Shown here in pieces: positions 20,754 to 31,988 of a DNA stretch of 64,000 nucleotides (position 1 is its first letter; the number at the start of each line of letters is the position of its first letter). Under the pieces are notes generated by a model. The model worked only from the letters and a program-made list of their open reading frames with translations, was not told the DNA's origin and ran no database searches. This DNA is from Mycobacterium sp. PSTR-4-N. GTDB lineage: Bacteria > Actinomycetota > Actinomycetes > Mycobacteriales > Mycobacteriaceae. Position numbers and translations under genes: made by a program. The DNA lies in NCBI RefSeq assembly GCF_022348085.1, contig NZ_JAKRFN010000001.1, positions 186,001 to 250,000 on the forward strand. The letters run 5' to 3'.

Positions 20754-22703
20754 GTGACGCGGACGGTGCACGCAGCCCGGCGGTTCGACACCTCCACCGA
20801 CGACATCGCCGCTGCGCTGGTCGATGTCAGCATCCCCGCGCTGCTGCTGTCGATGGTTCACCTCACGGGCGATCCGCGCTTCATCCGCGACTTCGCCCAG
20901 GCTGGCCTGTTCCTCAACGAGATCCAGGGCTTCATGAGCGAAGAGGACAAAGCCCGCGCCAGGGCGGCAGCGCTGCCGGTGATCGTGGACTATCGCGACC
21001 GCGGCTGCCCGCCCCTGCCGCCGCTGCCCGCCGAACTGGTCAGGGAGATGCTCGACTGGGCGGCCTGCGAACCCGTCGACGAAGCCAACATCGCGCTGGT
21101 TCTCGAGGAACTCGATCTCGAAGGCACCGATCCGCGGCGGCCCGCGTCGGTGGACCCCGCTCGCGCGGCGGGCCGGCGGGTACTCGTGATCGGCTGTGGC
21201 GAATCCGGCATCCTGGCCGGGATTCGGCTGCAGCAGGCCGGGATTGCCTTCGAGATCATCGAGAAGAACGCCGGCCCTGGTGGAACGTGGTGGGAGAACC
21301 GCTACCCCGGTGCGCGGGTCGACGTCGCCAATCACCTGTACAGCTACAGCTTCGAACCCGGCACGCACTGGGAACACTTCTTCGCCGAGCAGCCGGAACT
21401 GGCCGCCTACTTCGCCGACGTGATGGACCGGCACGGCTTGCGCGAGCACGTGCGGTGGAACACGGAGGTGTGCTCGGCACGCTGGGACGACGAGAGCTCG
21501 AGGTGGCACGTCGACGTGCGCACGGGCCAGACCGTGCAGACGCTGACCGCCGACGCGCTGATCACCGCGGTCGGTCAGCTCAACCGTCCCGCTCTGCCCG
21601 ACATCCCCGGCCGAGAGTCGTTTGCGGGGCCGTCATTTCACTCGGCGCGGTGGGACCGCGACGTCGACCTGACCGGACGGCGGGTCGCGCTGGTCGGCGC
21701 CGGCGCCAGCGGGTTCCAGATAGCGCCCGCGATCGCCGACACGGTGGCCCAGCTCACCGTGTTCCAGCGCACCGCACAGTGGATGTTCCCGAATCCGATG
21801 TACCACGATCCGGTCCCCGACGGCGCGCGCTGGGCGCTGGAGAACCTGCCCGGTTACGCCCGCTGGTACCGGTTCCTGCTGTTCTGGCCGGGGGCGGACA
21901 AGGGCCTCGACGCCGCCCGCGTCGACCCCGACTACGTAGATCAACACCACGCCGTCAGCGAGATCAATGCGTTGGCGCGCATGATGTTCACCGAATGGAT
22001 CACTTCCCAGGTCGGCGACGACGACGATCTGCTGGCCCGGGTCCTGCCCGACTATCCGGCCACGGCGAAGCGGACCCTGCAGGACAACGGAAGCTGGCTT
22101 GCCACACTGAAGAGGCCCAACGTCACGCTGGTCCGCACACCGCTACAGGAGGTGACCCCCGGCGGCGTCGTGACGACGGACGGCACCGCCTACGACGCCG
22201 ATGTGATCGTGTACGCCACCGGTTTTCGAGCCACCGATCTCCTGCTGCCGATGACGGTGACCGGGCGCGGCGGAGCGGATCTGCACGACGTCTGGGGGCA
22301 GCGGCCGCACGCCTACCTCGGCATCACCGTGCCGGGCTTCCCGAACTTCTTCATGACCTACGGCCCGGGAACGCATCTGGCGCACGGCGGCAGCCTGATC
22401 ATGCACTCGGAACTGCAGATGCGCTACATCAATGCCTGCCTTGCCCATCTGATCGACAGTGGTGCGCGCGCCATGGAACCGCTGCCCGAACCGACGCGGG
22501 ACTGGCACCGACGCACGCAGGAGCGGATCACCCAGACCGTGTGGGCGCACCCGGCCGTCGAGCACTCCTACTTCAAGACCAGCAGCGGGGAGATCCACAC
22601 CGTGAGTCCGTGGCGGCTCTGCGAATACCATGACGCGGTGGCCCGGCCCGACTTCAGCCACTTCCGCATCGACGCATCCGTCGACCGCGACGGGACGGCC
22701 TGA
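20754..22703 (+). CDS. Baeyer-Villiger-type FAD monooxygenase with N-terminal extension
   Basis: A 649-residue flavoprotein. After an extra N-terminal helical region of about 140 residues comes the FAD motif GCGESGILAGIRL, the sequence GGTWWENRYPGARVDV, the BVMO signature FAGPSFHSARW and a second Rossmann motif GAGASG. The GGTWWENRYPG segment is typical of cyclohexanone/steroid-type BVMOs that turn ketones into esters. A GTG at 20754 is used; the N-terminal extension is a known feature of one actinobacterial subfamily. One base separates it from the alcohol dehydrogenase, so alcohol to ketone to ester is a plausible sequence. Confidence 0.87.
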   Translation: MTRTVHAARRFDTSTDDIAAALVDVSIPALLLSMVHLTGDPRFIRDFAQAGLFLNEIQGFMSEEDKARARAAALPVIVDYRDRGCPPLPPLPAELVREMLDWAACEPVDEANIALVLEELDLEGTDPRRPASVDPARAAGRRVLVIGCGESGILAGIRLQQAGIAFEIIEKNAGPGGTWWENRYPGARVDVANHLYSYSFEPGTHWEHFFAEQPELAAYFADVMDRHGLREHVRWNTEVCSARWDDESSRWHVDVRTGQTVQTLTADALITAVGQLNRPALPDIPGRESFAGPSFHSARWDRDVDLTGRRVALVGAGASGFQIAPAIADTVAQLTVFQRTAQWMFPNPMYHDPVPDGARWALENLPGYARWYRFLLFWPGADKGLDAARVDPDYVDQHHAVSEINALARMMFTEWITSQVGDDDDLLARVLPDYPATAKRTLQDNGSWLATLKRPNVTLVRTPLQEVTPGGVVTTDGTAYDADVIVYATGFRATDLLLPMTVTGRGGADLHDVWGQRPHAYLGITVPGFPNFFMTYGPGTHLAHGGSLIMHSELQMRYINACLAHLIDSGARAMEPLPEPTRDWHRRTQERITQTVWAHPAVEHSYFKTSSGEIHTVSPWRLCEYHDAVARPDFSHFRIDASVDRDGTA

Positions 22704-22704
22704 C

Positions 22705-23730
22705 ATGCGCGCGGTGGTCGTCGACCCGGGTGGCACGGTGCGTGTCGACGACCGACCCGATCCGGTGCTGCCCGGGCCCGACGGAGCAGTCATCGAGGTC
22801 GCGGCGACCGCGATCTGCGGATCCGACCTCCACTTCCTGGAAGGCCACTACCCGATGGCCGAGCCGGTGTCGGTCGGCCACGAAGCCGTCGGCGTCGTAC
22901 GCGAGATCGGTTCGGAGGTAAGGAGTGTCGCGGTCGGAGAGCGAGTGCTGGTGTCGTCGGTGGCGGGCTGCGGCCGCTGCGCGGGCTGCGCCACCTCCGA
23001 TCCGGTCCGCTGCGTGTCGGGTCCGCAGATCTTCGGTGCGGGTGTGCTGGGCGGCGCACAGGCTGATCTGATGGCTGTCCCGGCCGCCGATTTCCAGCTG
23101 CTGCGCATCCCGGACGGTATCGACACCGAGGCGGCGCTGCTGCTCACCGACAATCTCGCGACCGGGTGGGCGGCGGCCCGACGCGCGGACATCCCGGTCG
23201 GCGGTACCGTCGCGGTCATCGGCGCAGGAGCGGTCGGCCAGTGCGCCCTCCGCAGTGCCCTGTTCCTGGGTGCGGCACGGGTTTTCGCGATCGACCCGGT
23301 GGAGTATCGGCGTGACCGGGCCACACTGGCCGGCGCCATCCCGGCACCGCCGCCTGCGGCAGCCACCGTCCTGGAGGCGACGAACGGCCTGGGCGCGGAC
23401 GCGGTGATCGACGCGGTCGGCACCGACACCACCCTCGACGACGCGATCGCCGCCGTGCGGGTCGGCGGCACGGTGTCGGTGGTCGGGGTGCACGACTTGG
23501 CGCCGTACCCGTTTCCGGCACTGCTGGGACTGTTACGCAGTCTGACGATCCGATGGACGACGGCGCCGGTGCAGCAGACGTGGCCGGAGCTGATCCCGCT
23601 GCTGCGCTCCGGTCGTCTCGATGTGAGCGGAATCTTCACCGCCACCATGCCGTTGACCGACGCCGCAGACGCCTATGCAGCCGCGATGTCCAGATCGGCG
23701 GGCCACGTCAAGATCCAGCTGACGCCCTGA
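22705..23730 (+). CDS. Zinc-dependent alcohol dehydrogenase
   Basis: A 341-residue MDR alcohol dehydrogenase. Catalytic zinc ligands are visible in ICGSDLHFLEGH and the GHEAVG motif; the structural zinc cysteines are in CGRCAGCATSDPVRC; the NAD(P) motif is GAGAVG. Starting one base after the BVMO stop, it is almost certainly co-transcribed and probably prepares the ketone substrate of that enzyme. The substrate is unknown. Confidence 0.87.
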   Translation: MRAVVVDPGGTVRVDDRPDPVLPGPDGAVIEVAATAICGSDLHFLEGHYPMAEPVSVGHEAVGVVREIGSEVRSVAVGERVLVSSVAGCGRCAGCATSDPVRCVSGPQIFGAGVLGGAQADLMAVPAADFQLLRIPDGIDTEAALLLTDNLATGWAAARRADIPVGGTVAVIGAGAVGQCALRSALFLGAARVFAIDPVEYRRDRATLAGAIPAPPPAAATVLEATNGLGADAVIDAVGTDTTLDDAIAAVRVGGTVSVVGVHDLAPYPFPALLGLLRSLTIRWTTAPVQQTWPELIPLLRSGRLDVSGIFTATMPLTDAADAYAAAMSRSAGHVKIQLTP

Positions 23731-23736
23731 CGCCCA

Positions 23737-25464
<1,728 letters not shown>

Positions 25465-25483
25465 TCACTGTTTGTCGTCGAGA

Positions 25484-25900
25484 TCAGCGGTGTTCTCCAC
25501 CGAAAGCAAAATGCCGGCCCGTGACGTTCAGGGGCCTGATGCGCACGTAGTGGGATTTTTCCGGGATCGTCCACGGACGAAGGTTCGTTGCCTCCGCTTC
25601 GGCGATCTCCTCGTCTGTGCGAAGGGACCGCGCACTCCCCGTGACAATCACGCTCCAGCCGTCGGTGACGGTGTGATCGTCGGCTTCGAACAGCACCGTG
25701 CTGTTGATCGCGGCGCTCACCAACTTGGTGCCTTCGGCGGTGCGGAACAGGATCGTCCGATTCTGCACGGCGTAGTTCACCGGGAAGATCGACGGTTCGC
25801 CGTCGACGCTTGTGACGAGTCGTCCGAGCGAGACACTCGCCAGCCGATCCCAGCATTCCGACGCGGCGAGCACCGACACGGGCGCGGTCTTGTGAGCCAT
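25484..25900 (-). CDS. Pyridoxamine-5'-phosphate-oxidase-fold flavin/F420-binding protein
   Basis: A 138-residue split-barrel protein of the PPOx superfamily (GRLVTSVDGEPSIFPVNYAV, then WSVIVTGSAR). Relatives Rv0080 and Rv3129 belong to the M. tuberculosis DosR regulon. The ATG at 25900 or the in-frame GTG at 25909 may start it. A DosR-box-like site lies 34 bases from the ATG, and the DosS-type kinase follows 31 bases downstream, so sensor and PPOx protein appear to form one hypoxia-inducible operon. The cofactor is not determinable by eye. Confidence 0.82.
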   Translation of the reverse strand: MAHKTAPVSVLAASECWDRLASVSLGRLVTSVDGEPSIFPVNYAVQNRTILFRTAEGTKLVSAAINSTVLFEADDHTVTDGWSVIVTGSARSLRTDEEIAEAEATNLRPWTIPEKSHYVRIRPLNVTGRHFAFGGEHR

Positions 25901-25933
25901 AGCTGACACTAGCTCCGCAGCGGGAGCGCTCCA

Positions 25934-25948
25934 TGCGGTCCAAAGTCA
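25934..25948 (-). promoter_or_regulatory. DosR-box-like site (hydrogenase / PPOx-kinase divergent promoter)
   Basis: Read on the minus strand GTGACTTTGGACCGC; it matches 9 of the 12 informative positions of the M. tuberculosis DosR consensus GGGACTTNNGNCCCT as I recall it. It lies between the PPOx-kinase operon and the hydrogenase operon, 59 bases before the hyhB ATG and 34 before the PPOx ATG, and could serve both directions. Confidence 0.62.
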
Positions 25949-26006
25949 CCCAAACGTGTGACTGCGAGCCCTCGCCCACGGCGGGCAGGCGGCCCACGAT
26001 GGCGGC

Positions 26007-27110
26007 ATGGAAGTGGCGGTGATCGACACCGCAGGCTTGGAGCAGCTGGTGTCCGTGCTGAAGGACCTCGGCTATCGCGTGGTGGGACCGACCGTGTCCG
26101 GCAGCGCCATCGTGCTCGACGAGCTCGACAGCGCCGACGACCTGCCCGTCGGGTGGGGCGTGGACGTGGCGCCGGGCCGGTACCGAATGCGCAGACGCGA
26201 CGACGACGCGGCGTTCGGCCATTCCGCCGGGCCAGGGTCGTGGAAGCAGTTCCTGCACCCGCCCCGACAGAAGGTCTGGTCGAGCGAGGCCGAGCCAGAT
26301 GCCGAGCGTGCTGACGAGGCGCCGCGGTACGCGTTCCTCGGGGTGCGTGCGTGCGATCTCGCATCGATGGCGATCCTCGACGGCGTGCTCGGCGCCGGCG
26401 CCCACGTCCACCGTCACTTCACCGGCCGCCTCGGGCGGGCCTTCATCGTCGCGGTCAACTGCACCGAACCCGGCGGGTTGTGCTTCTGCGCGTCGATGGG
26501 CACCGGCCCCGCCGTCGGGCCCGGGTACGACCTGGCGCTCACCGAACGCACGGATTCCGACGGTAGCCGCTACGTCGTCGACGTGGGCAGTCCAGCCGGC
26601 GCCGATGTGCTGGGCCGGCTGGCTCACCGCACCGCGGACCCCGACGAGATCGACAGCGCCCGCGCCGAGGTGGCCGAGGCCGCTGGACACATGGGCCGGC
26701 AGATGCCTGACGGTGACCTCCGGTCGCTACTCGTGGACTCACGAGAATCGGCGCAGTGGGACGAGGTGGCATCGCGCTGTCTCACCTGCGGCAACTGCAC
26801 GATGGTGTGTCCGACGTGTTTTTGCACCAGCGTCGAGGACGTCACCGATCTCACCGGCACCTACGCCGAGCGGTGGATGTCGTGGTCGTCGTGCTTCGAG
26901 TTCGAGTTCACGTTCATTCACGAGGGCAGTACCCGGCGGTCGGGCTCCTCCCGCTATCGACACTGGCTGACACACAAGCTCGGCACCTGGCACGACCAAT
27001 TCGGCACCTCGGGATGCGTCGGGTGCGGGCGGTGTATCGCCTGGTGCCCCACGGGAATCGACATCACGGAAGAAATGGCGACGCTGCACGCGCAGGCCGA
27101 CGATGCCTGA
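26007..27110 (+). CDS. hyhB: Group 3b [NiFe] hydrogenase, beta (iron-sulfur) subunit
   Basis: A 367-residue electron-transfer subunit (HydB of sulfhydrogenase-type enzymes). The C-terminal half carries two [4Fe-4S] ferredoxin motifs, CLTCGNCTMVCPTCFC and CVGCGRCIAWCPTG, and the N-terminal half has conserved cysteines in GVRACDLASM and NCTEPGGLCFC. It passes electrons between the hydrogenase small subunit and the flavin subunit in the cytoplasm. It is the first gene of a five-gene operon and overlaps the next by eight bases. The operon starts behind a DosR-box-like site. Confidence 0.92.
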   Translation: MEVAVIDTAGLEQLVSVLKDLGYRVVGPTVSGSAIVLDELDSADDLPVGWGVDVAPGRYRMRRRDDDAAFGHSAGPGSWKQFLHPPRQKVWSSEAEPDAERADEAPRYAFLGVRACDLASMAILDGVLGAGAHVHRHFTGRLGRAFIVAVNCTEPGGLCFCASMGTGPAVGPGYDLALTERTDSDGSRYVVDVGSPAGADVLGRLAHRTADPDEIDSARAEVAEAAGHMGRQMPDGDLRSLLVDSRESAQWDEVASRCLTCGNCTMVCPTCFCTSVEDVTDLTGTYAERWMSWSSCFEFEFTFIHEGSTRRSGSSRYRHWLTHKLGTWHDQFGTSGCVGCGRCIAWCPTGIDITEEMATLHAQADDA

Positions 27111-27966
27111 CGCCTCGACCTCGACCTTCCCCTCCGGCGTGACCTCGGCCATGGCGCCGATGCCCTACCGGGTGCTCGGTCGTGTCGCCGAGAACCGCGA
27201 CACGGCAACACTTCGGCTGTCCCCCGTCGGCGACGCGCTCCCCTCCCCGGCTCCCGGTCAGTTCATGATGATGTACGCCTTCGGCGTCGGTGAGGTCGCC
27301 ATCTCGGTCAGCGGTGTCCCCGAACGCGGCGATCACACGATCACCCACACGATCCGCGCTGTCGGCGCGGTGAGCCGGAAACTCCACGATGCCGAGCCGG
27401 GGTCGGTGGTGGGGTTGCGCGGACCGTTCGGGACCGCGTGGGACGTGCATCGGGCAGCGGATCGCGATCTCGTGATCGTCGCGGGCGGTGTGGGATTGGC
27501 ACCGCTGCGCCCGGTCGTGCTCGCTGCCCTGCGCGCCCGCGAGCGCTTCGGTCGCGTCACCCTGATCGCCGGTGCGCGCGCACGCGCGGACTTCTTGTTC
27601 GCCGCCGAGCTCGACTCATGGCGCCGGCGGTCCGAGATCGACGTCCACCTCACCGTCGACGTGCCGGTGCAGGGCTGGCCGGGGGAGGTCGGCTTCGTCA
27701 CCGAACCGCTGCGCAGGCTACCGCTGCGCCCTGCGATCACCACCGCATTCCTGTGCGGGCCGGAGGTCATGATGCGCAACGGTGCGGCCGAACTGACCCG
27801 GAAGGGCATGCGAAGCAGCGATATTCGCGTCTCCCTCGAACGCAACATGGCCTGCGGTATCGGCTGGTGCGGGCACTGCCAACTCGGGCCGCTGCTGCTG
27901 TGCCGTGACGGTGCCGTCGTCGGCTACGACATCGCGGAGCCACTACTGAGGATCGGGGAGCTGTAG
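27103..27966 (+). CDS. hyhG: Group 3b [NiFe] hydrogenase, gamma (FAD/NAD(P)-binding) subunit
   Basis: A 287-residue flavoprotein of the ferredoxin-NADP reductase fold. The FAD-binding part runs to about residue 110, followed by a nucleotide-binding domain ([24 protein letters not shown]) and a C-terminal [2Fe-2S] cysteine cluster in [17 protein letters not shown]. It lets the complex use NAD(P)+ or NAD(P)H, either evolving H2 from excess reductant or recovering it. It overlaps hyhB and directly abuts hyhS. Confidence 0.92.
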   Translation: MPDASTSTFPSGVTSAMAPMPYRVLGRVAENRDTATLRLSPVGDALPSPAPGQFMMMYAFGVGEVAISVSGVPERGDHTITHTIRAVGAVSRKLHDAEPGSVVGLRGPFGTAWDVHRAADRDLVIVAGGVGLAPLRPVVLAALRARERFGRVTLIAGARARADFLFAAELDSWRRRSEIDVHLTVDVPVQGWPGEVGFVTEPLRRLPLRPAITTAFLCGPEVMMRNGAAELTRKGMRSSDIRVSLERNMACGIGWCGHCQLGPLLLCRDGAVVGYDIAEPLLRIGEL

Positions 27967-28725
27967 ATGACCGCGCCGACCCTGGCCGTGTGGAAGTTCG
28001 CGTCGTGCGACGGGTGCCAGCTGAGCCTGCTCGATTGCGAAGACGACCTGCTGACCCTGGCGGGTCAGGTGCAGATCGCCACTTTCCTCGAGGCGTCCAG
28101 CGCGATCATGGCGGGCCCGTACGACGTGTCGCTGGTCGAAGGTTCGATCACCACCGCCGCCGACCGACGGCGGATCGTCGAGATCCGTTCGCAGTCCGGC
28201 GTTCTGGTGACCATCGGGGCATGTGCTACCGGGGGCGGGATCCAGGCGCTGCGCAACTTCGCCGACATCGACGAGTTCACGTCCGTGGTCTACGCACGAC
28301 CGGAGTACATCGACACCCTGGCCACCTCGACGCCGGCGTCGGACCACGTGCCGGTCGACTACCAGCTGCAGGGGTGTCCGATCGATCGCGGGCAACTGCT
28401 CGAGACGCTGGCCGCGCTGCTGGTCGGCCGTAAGCCGCGGTTGCCCGCCAAGACGGTGTGCACCGAGTGCAAAGCACGCGGAGTGACGTGTGTGGTCGTC
28501 GCCGACGGGACGCCCTGTCTCGGTCCGGTCACCCACGCCGGTTGTGGCGCGCTGTGTCCGTCCTTCTCGCGGGGCTGCTACGGCTGCTTCGGTCCGGCGG
28601 CCACCCCCAACACCGCCGCGCTGATTCCGCTGCTGCACCGCGACGGCATGTCCTCCGGTGACGTCGAGCGGGTGTTCACCACCTTCAACGCGCCGCGTTT
28701 CGCCGCGCAGCGGAGCGAGGAATGA
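27967..28725 (+). CDS. hyhS: Group 3b [NiFe] hydrogenase, delta (small) subunit
   Basis: A 252-residue small subunit that carries the proximal [4Fe-4S] cluster. The N-terminal motif [14 protein letters not shown] provides the first cysteines; others follow in [18 protein letters not shown] and CYGCFGP. There is no Tat signal, which agrees with a soluble cytoplasmic enzyme. GGGGAG stands just before the ATG. The end overlaps hyhL by ATGA. Confidence 0.93.
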   Translation: MTAPTLAVWKFASCDGCQLSLLDCEDDLLTLAGQVQIATFLEASSAIMAGPYDVSLVEGSITTAADRRRIVEIRSQSGVLVTIGACATGGGIQALRNFADIDEFTSVVYARPEYIDTLATSTPASDHVPVDYQLQGCPIDRGQLLETLAALLVGRKPRLPAKTVCTECKARGVTCVVVADGTPCLGPVTHAGCGALCPSFSRGCYGCFGPAATPNTAALIPLLHRDGMSSGDVERVFTTFNAPRFAAQRSEE

Positions 28726-30026
28726 GCGGGCCGCGCGAACGCGAGACCCGCACGCTCACCGTGGGCGCGCTGACGCGCGTGGAAGGCGAAGGGGCGCTCA
28801 ACGTCACGATGGCCGACGGCGTGGTCGAGCACGTCGAACTCAGCATCTACGAGGCACCGCGGTTCTTCGAGGCACTGCTGCGCGGCCGGTCCTACACCGA
28901 ACCGCCCGACATCACCGCCCGGGTGTGCGGCATCTGCCCGGTCGCCTATCAGATCAGCGCATGCAACGCGATCGAAAACGCCTGCGGCGTCACGATCGAT
29001 CCGCAACTGGCAGCGCTGCGCCGCCTACTGTACTGCGGCGAATGGATTCACAGCCATGCGCTGCACATGTTCCTTCTGCACCTGCCCGATTTCCTGGGCT
29101 ACCCCGACGTGGTCACGATGGCCGCCGACCACCGGGAGTTGGTGGAGCGCGGTCTGGCGCTGAAAAAGGCCGGCAACCAGGTGATGGAGCAGATCGGCGG
29201 GCGGGCGATCCATCCGGTGAACGTGAAGCTCGGCGGGTTCTATGCGACTCCCCCGGCGGCGCAATTGCGGCCGCTGGGACAGATGCTGCGCCGGGCGCTC
29301 GACGACGCGATGCACACCCTGGGCAGGCTCAGCCGTCTGGAGTTCCCCGACATGGAGGTCGATCACGAGTTCGTCGCGCTGACCCATCACGATCACTATC
29401 CGATCGAGAACGGAACCATCGCCCGCAGCGCGGGAGACCCCTTCGCCGTCGACGAATTCAGCGACCACGTCGTCGAGTCCCAGGTGCCGCACTCCACCGC
29501 ACTGCAGGCGACACTGGACGGTGGCCGCTACCTCACCGGTCCCCTGGCCCGCTACTCACTGAATTCAGCACAGCTGTCTCCCGTGGCGAAGCAGGCGGCC
29601 GCCGAGGCCGGGCTCTCGGCGGCATGTCGTAATCCGTTCCGCAGCATTCTGGTTCGCGCGGTCGAGGTGGTGTACGCGATCGACGAAGCGCTGCGCATCA
29701 TCGAGACGTACGAACCACCCGCGCGGCCGTCGGTCGAGGTTCCGGTGCGGGCAGGCGTCGGTCACGGTGTCAGCGAAGCGCCACGCGGACTGCTCTACCA
29801 CCGGTACGAGATCGACGACGACGGACTGGTGCGCGCGGCGACGATGGTGCCGCCGACGGCGCAGAATCAGGCCGCGATAGAGCACGAGATGGCTCTGCTG
29901 ATCACCGCGAATCCGACGCTCGACGACGCTGCGCTGACCGCGTTGTGCGAGCGGGCGATCCGCAACCACGACCCGTGCATCTCGTGCTCGGCGCACTTCC
30001 TGACATTGCACATCCGAAGGCGATGA
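28722..30026 (+). CDS. hyhL: Group 3b [NiFe] hydrogenase, alpha (large, catalytic) subunit
   Basis: A 434-residue subunit binding the NiFe(CN)2CO centre. Both nickel-ligand motifs are intact: the N-terminal [11 protein letters not shown] (L1) and the C-terminal [18 protein letters not shown] (L2), the latter followed by the short tail that a maturation protease removes. [11 protein letters not shown] at the start is also conserved. The gene encoding a protease follows with an ATGA overlap. The L1/L2 pattern and the partner subunits place it in group 3b (bidirectional NADP-linked). Confidence 0.94.
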   Translation: MSGPRERETRTLTVGALTRVEGEGALNVTMADGVVEHVELSIYEAPRFFEALLRGRSYTEPPDITARVCGICPVAYQISACNAIENACGVTIDPQLAALRRLLYCGEWIHSHALHMFLLHLPDFLGYPDVVTMAADHRELVERGLALKKAGNQVMEQIGGRAIHPVNVKLGGFYATPPAAQLRPLGQMLRRALDDAMHTLGRLSRLEFPDMEVDHEFVALTHHDHYPIENGTIARSAGDPFAVDEFSDHVVESQVPHSTALQATLDGGRYLTGPLARYSLNSAQLSPVAKQAAAEAGLSAACRNPFRSILVRAVEVVYAIDEALRIIETYEPPARPSVEVPVRAGVGHGVSEAPRGLLYHRYEIDDDGLVRAATMVPPTAQNQAAIEHEMALLITANPTLDDAALTALCERAIRNHDPCISCSAHFLTLHIRRR

Positions 30027-30493
30027 GCGCTGCCGTGGTCGGGATCGGTAACGGGTTCCGGCGTGACGACGGAGTCGGGCCGGTCGTGGCCGCCGCCGTG
30101 GCGCGCCTCGAGATGTCGGGCGTCAGAGTCGCTGTCGCGCAGGATGATCCGGCGGCGATCCTCGACGCCATCGGGGACGTCACGTTGGCGGTCATCGTCG
30201 ACGCCGCCGCCGGCGACGGCGCGGTCCCCGGCCGAATCCGGCGCTGGCTACCCCCGCAGCGACCGCCGACCGCAGTGAGTTCGCACGGTGTGGACCTGGC
30301 CGCGGTGCTCGCGCTGGGCCGGGCACTGGGGCGTGCGCCGGCGCACACAGTGGTGTTCACCGTCGATGCCGCCGACGTCGGCCACGGCTGCGGCTTGAGC
30401 CGTGCCGTGGCAGCCGCGGTTCCGCGGGTCGTCGGCGCAGTGATCTACGAAATAGAGAGGCGCGACATCGAGAGGGATGCAAACGACGTCTAG
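30023..30493 (+). CDS. Hydrogenase maturation protease
   Basis: A 156-residue HyaD/HybD/HoxW-family endopeptidase that clips the C-terminal tail of the large subunit after nickel insertion. The N-terminal motif VVGIGNGFRRDDGVGP contains the conserved metal-binding Asp; VDAAAGDGAVPG and SSHGVDL supply the other two nickel-sensing positions. The ATG at 30023 overlaps the hyhL stop. It is the only maturation gene here; the Hyp proteins must be encoded elsewhere. Confidence 0.88.
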   Translation: MSAAVVGIGNGFRRDDGVGPVVAAAVARLEMSGVRVAVAQDDPAAILDAIGDVTLAVIVDAAAGDGAVPGRIRRWLPPQRPPTAVSSHGVDLAAVLALGRALGRAPAHTVVFTVDAADVGHGCGLSRAVAAAVPRVVGAVIYEIERRDIERDANDV

Positions 30494-30529
30494 TCCTCGA
30501 TCTTGTCTACCGCGTTACCCGCCGCCCCC

Positions 30530-31891
30530 TCAGCCGACCGCGGCGGCCAGCGTCTGCACCGCGGATTCGATCCCGGCGGCGAGTTGGTCGACGTCGGCCG
30601 CCGCGTCGTAATCTCCGAGAATCCCGAAGACCAACTCGTCGGCGTAGGTGAGGATCGCCACCCCGGTGCGCAATCGCATCGCGATCGGAGGGATGGGGAC
30701 CACGCGAATGATGCTGCGGCCCAGTATCGTCATCCGCTCCCGGGGTCCGGGAACATTGGTCGCCAGCGTGACGATTCCGCGTTGCGGCAGCCGGGTGAAC
30801 GCCCGCACCGCCCACGCCGTGAGCGGGAACGGCATCACGTTCGACAGCGCGACGAAGACGCCGCCCGCCTCCCGCTGCCCACTGCCCTTGGCGCGAGAGA
30901 GCCTCCGGTGCACCGTGTGCAACTGCTCGACCGGGTCCGCTGTGTCGGCGGGCAATGCCGGCAGCATCAGCGACACCCGGTTGTCGGTGCGGGCCGAGGC
31001 GTCGTTCGAGCGGATCGAGACCGGCACCAGGGTGCGCAGCGATGTCCGCTTGGGCGTTTCCCCTCGCCGCTCCAGCGCCGCGCGGTAGCTGCTGGTGATC
31101 GCGGCGAGTGCGACGTCGTTCACGGTCACACCGTACGAATCACAAATGCGGGCAACGTCGCTCATGGGGACGACGCCGAAACTGAAGCGCCGCATCGACG
31201 ACACCGGGCCGTTGAGAGACGACGTCTGCGCGGGCCTGATGATGCCGCTGGTCACCTCGACGGCTCCGCCGACGGCCAGCGCGGAGATCCGGGTCGCGGA
31301 GATCGCCGCCCGGCCCATGCCGCGCACCCAGCGCACAGGATTCAATCCCCACTGCGCAAGGGGCGACTGGTTCTCCTTCGATTGCCGGGCGGCACGGATC
31401 TCGGTGTCGTAGCCGGGCGTCTGTTGGGAGTCGACGAGCCGGGAGAACAGGTGCATGGTGGCGATGCCGTCGGCGATGCAGTGGTGGATCTTTATCAGCA
31501 TCGCCCACTTGCCTTCGGCCAGACCCTCGATGATCCAGCATTCCCACAGTGGTCGGTCTCGGTCGAGCCGACGTCCCATGACGTCACCGACGAACTGGTC
31601 GAGCGCGTCCTCGTCGCCGGGACTGGGCAGGGCAGCGCGCCGAATATGGTGTGAAAGCTCGAAATTCGGGTCATCCGCCCACTCCGGCGGGCCCAAATCG
31701 AGCAGATGGGTGTGCAACACCTGCCGGAACCGGGGGATGTCGGCGATCCGGTCGGCGATCCCGTCGACGAGCGCGTCGACGTCGGGCATGGGACCTTCGA
31801 GGATGGACAGGCCCCCCACTGCGAGACTGACGTGACAGTCGGAGTCTTCGGCTTCCAGGAAACCGGCGTCCAGATTGGTCAGATGCTCCAC
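30530..31891 (-). CDS. tgs1: Wax ester synthase/diacylglycerol acyltransferase (triacylglycerol synthase), Tgs1-like
   Basis: A 453-residue WS/DGAT that makes triacylglycerol or wax ester from acyl-CoA. The acyltransferase motif HHCIADG is intact, and VEHLTNLDAGFLEAED at the start, DDPNFELSHH and NRVSLMLPALP follow the Rv3130c (Tgs1) pattern. The GTG at 31891 is chosen because family similarity begins there. Tgs1 is the major dormancy lipid-storage enzyme of the M. tuberculosis DosR regulon, and a DosR-box-like palindrome lies 36 bases upstream. It is convergent with the hydrogenase operon. Confidence 0.9.
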   Translation of the reverse strand: MEHLTNLDAGFLEAEDSDCHVSLAVGGLSILEGPMPDVDALVDGIADRIADIPRFRQVLHTHLLDLGPPEWADDPNFELSHHIRRAALPSPGDEDALDQFVGDVMGRRLDRDRPLWECWIIEGLAEGKWAMLIKIHHCIADGIATMHLFSRLVDSQQTPGYDTEIRAARQSKENQSPLAQWGLNPVRWVRGMGRAAISATRISALAVGGAVEVTSGIIRPAQTSSLNGPVSSMRRFSFGVVPMSDVARICDSYGVTVNDVALAAITSSYRAALERRGETPKRTSLRTLVPVSIRSNDASARTDNRVSLMLPALPADTADPVEQLHTVHRRLSRAKGSGQREAGGVFVALSNVMPFPLTAWAVRAFTRLPQRGIVTLATNVPGPRERMTILGRSIIRVVPIPPIAMRLRTGVAILTYADELVFGILGDYDAAADVDQLAAGIESAVQTLAAAVG

Positions 31892-31926
31892 CCTCTCACT
31901 CTCGGGCCAGTGTGCGCACCGGCAGA

Positions 31927-31941
31927 AGGGGACGATGTCCC
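31927..31941 (-). promoter_or_regulatory. DosR-box-like site upstream of tgs1
   Basis: Minus-strand reading GGGACATCGTCCCCT matches 10 of 12 informative consensus positions. It is embedded in a perfect 15-base palindrome (31928-31942, GGGGACGATGTCCCC on plus). It stands 36 bases before the tgs1 start. Confidence 0.65.
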
Positions 31942-31988
31942 CTGCCCCCGGGACCAACCTCACTACCGGCGCTCGGGCATCGTCGCGA

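Noticed and set aside
20519-22633. Long alternative-frame open frame inside the second BVMO gene
   Set aside because: Arg/Ala-rich frame shadow with no motifs; the overlapping frame encodes a complete monooxygenase.
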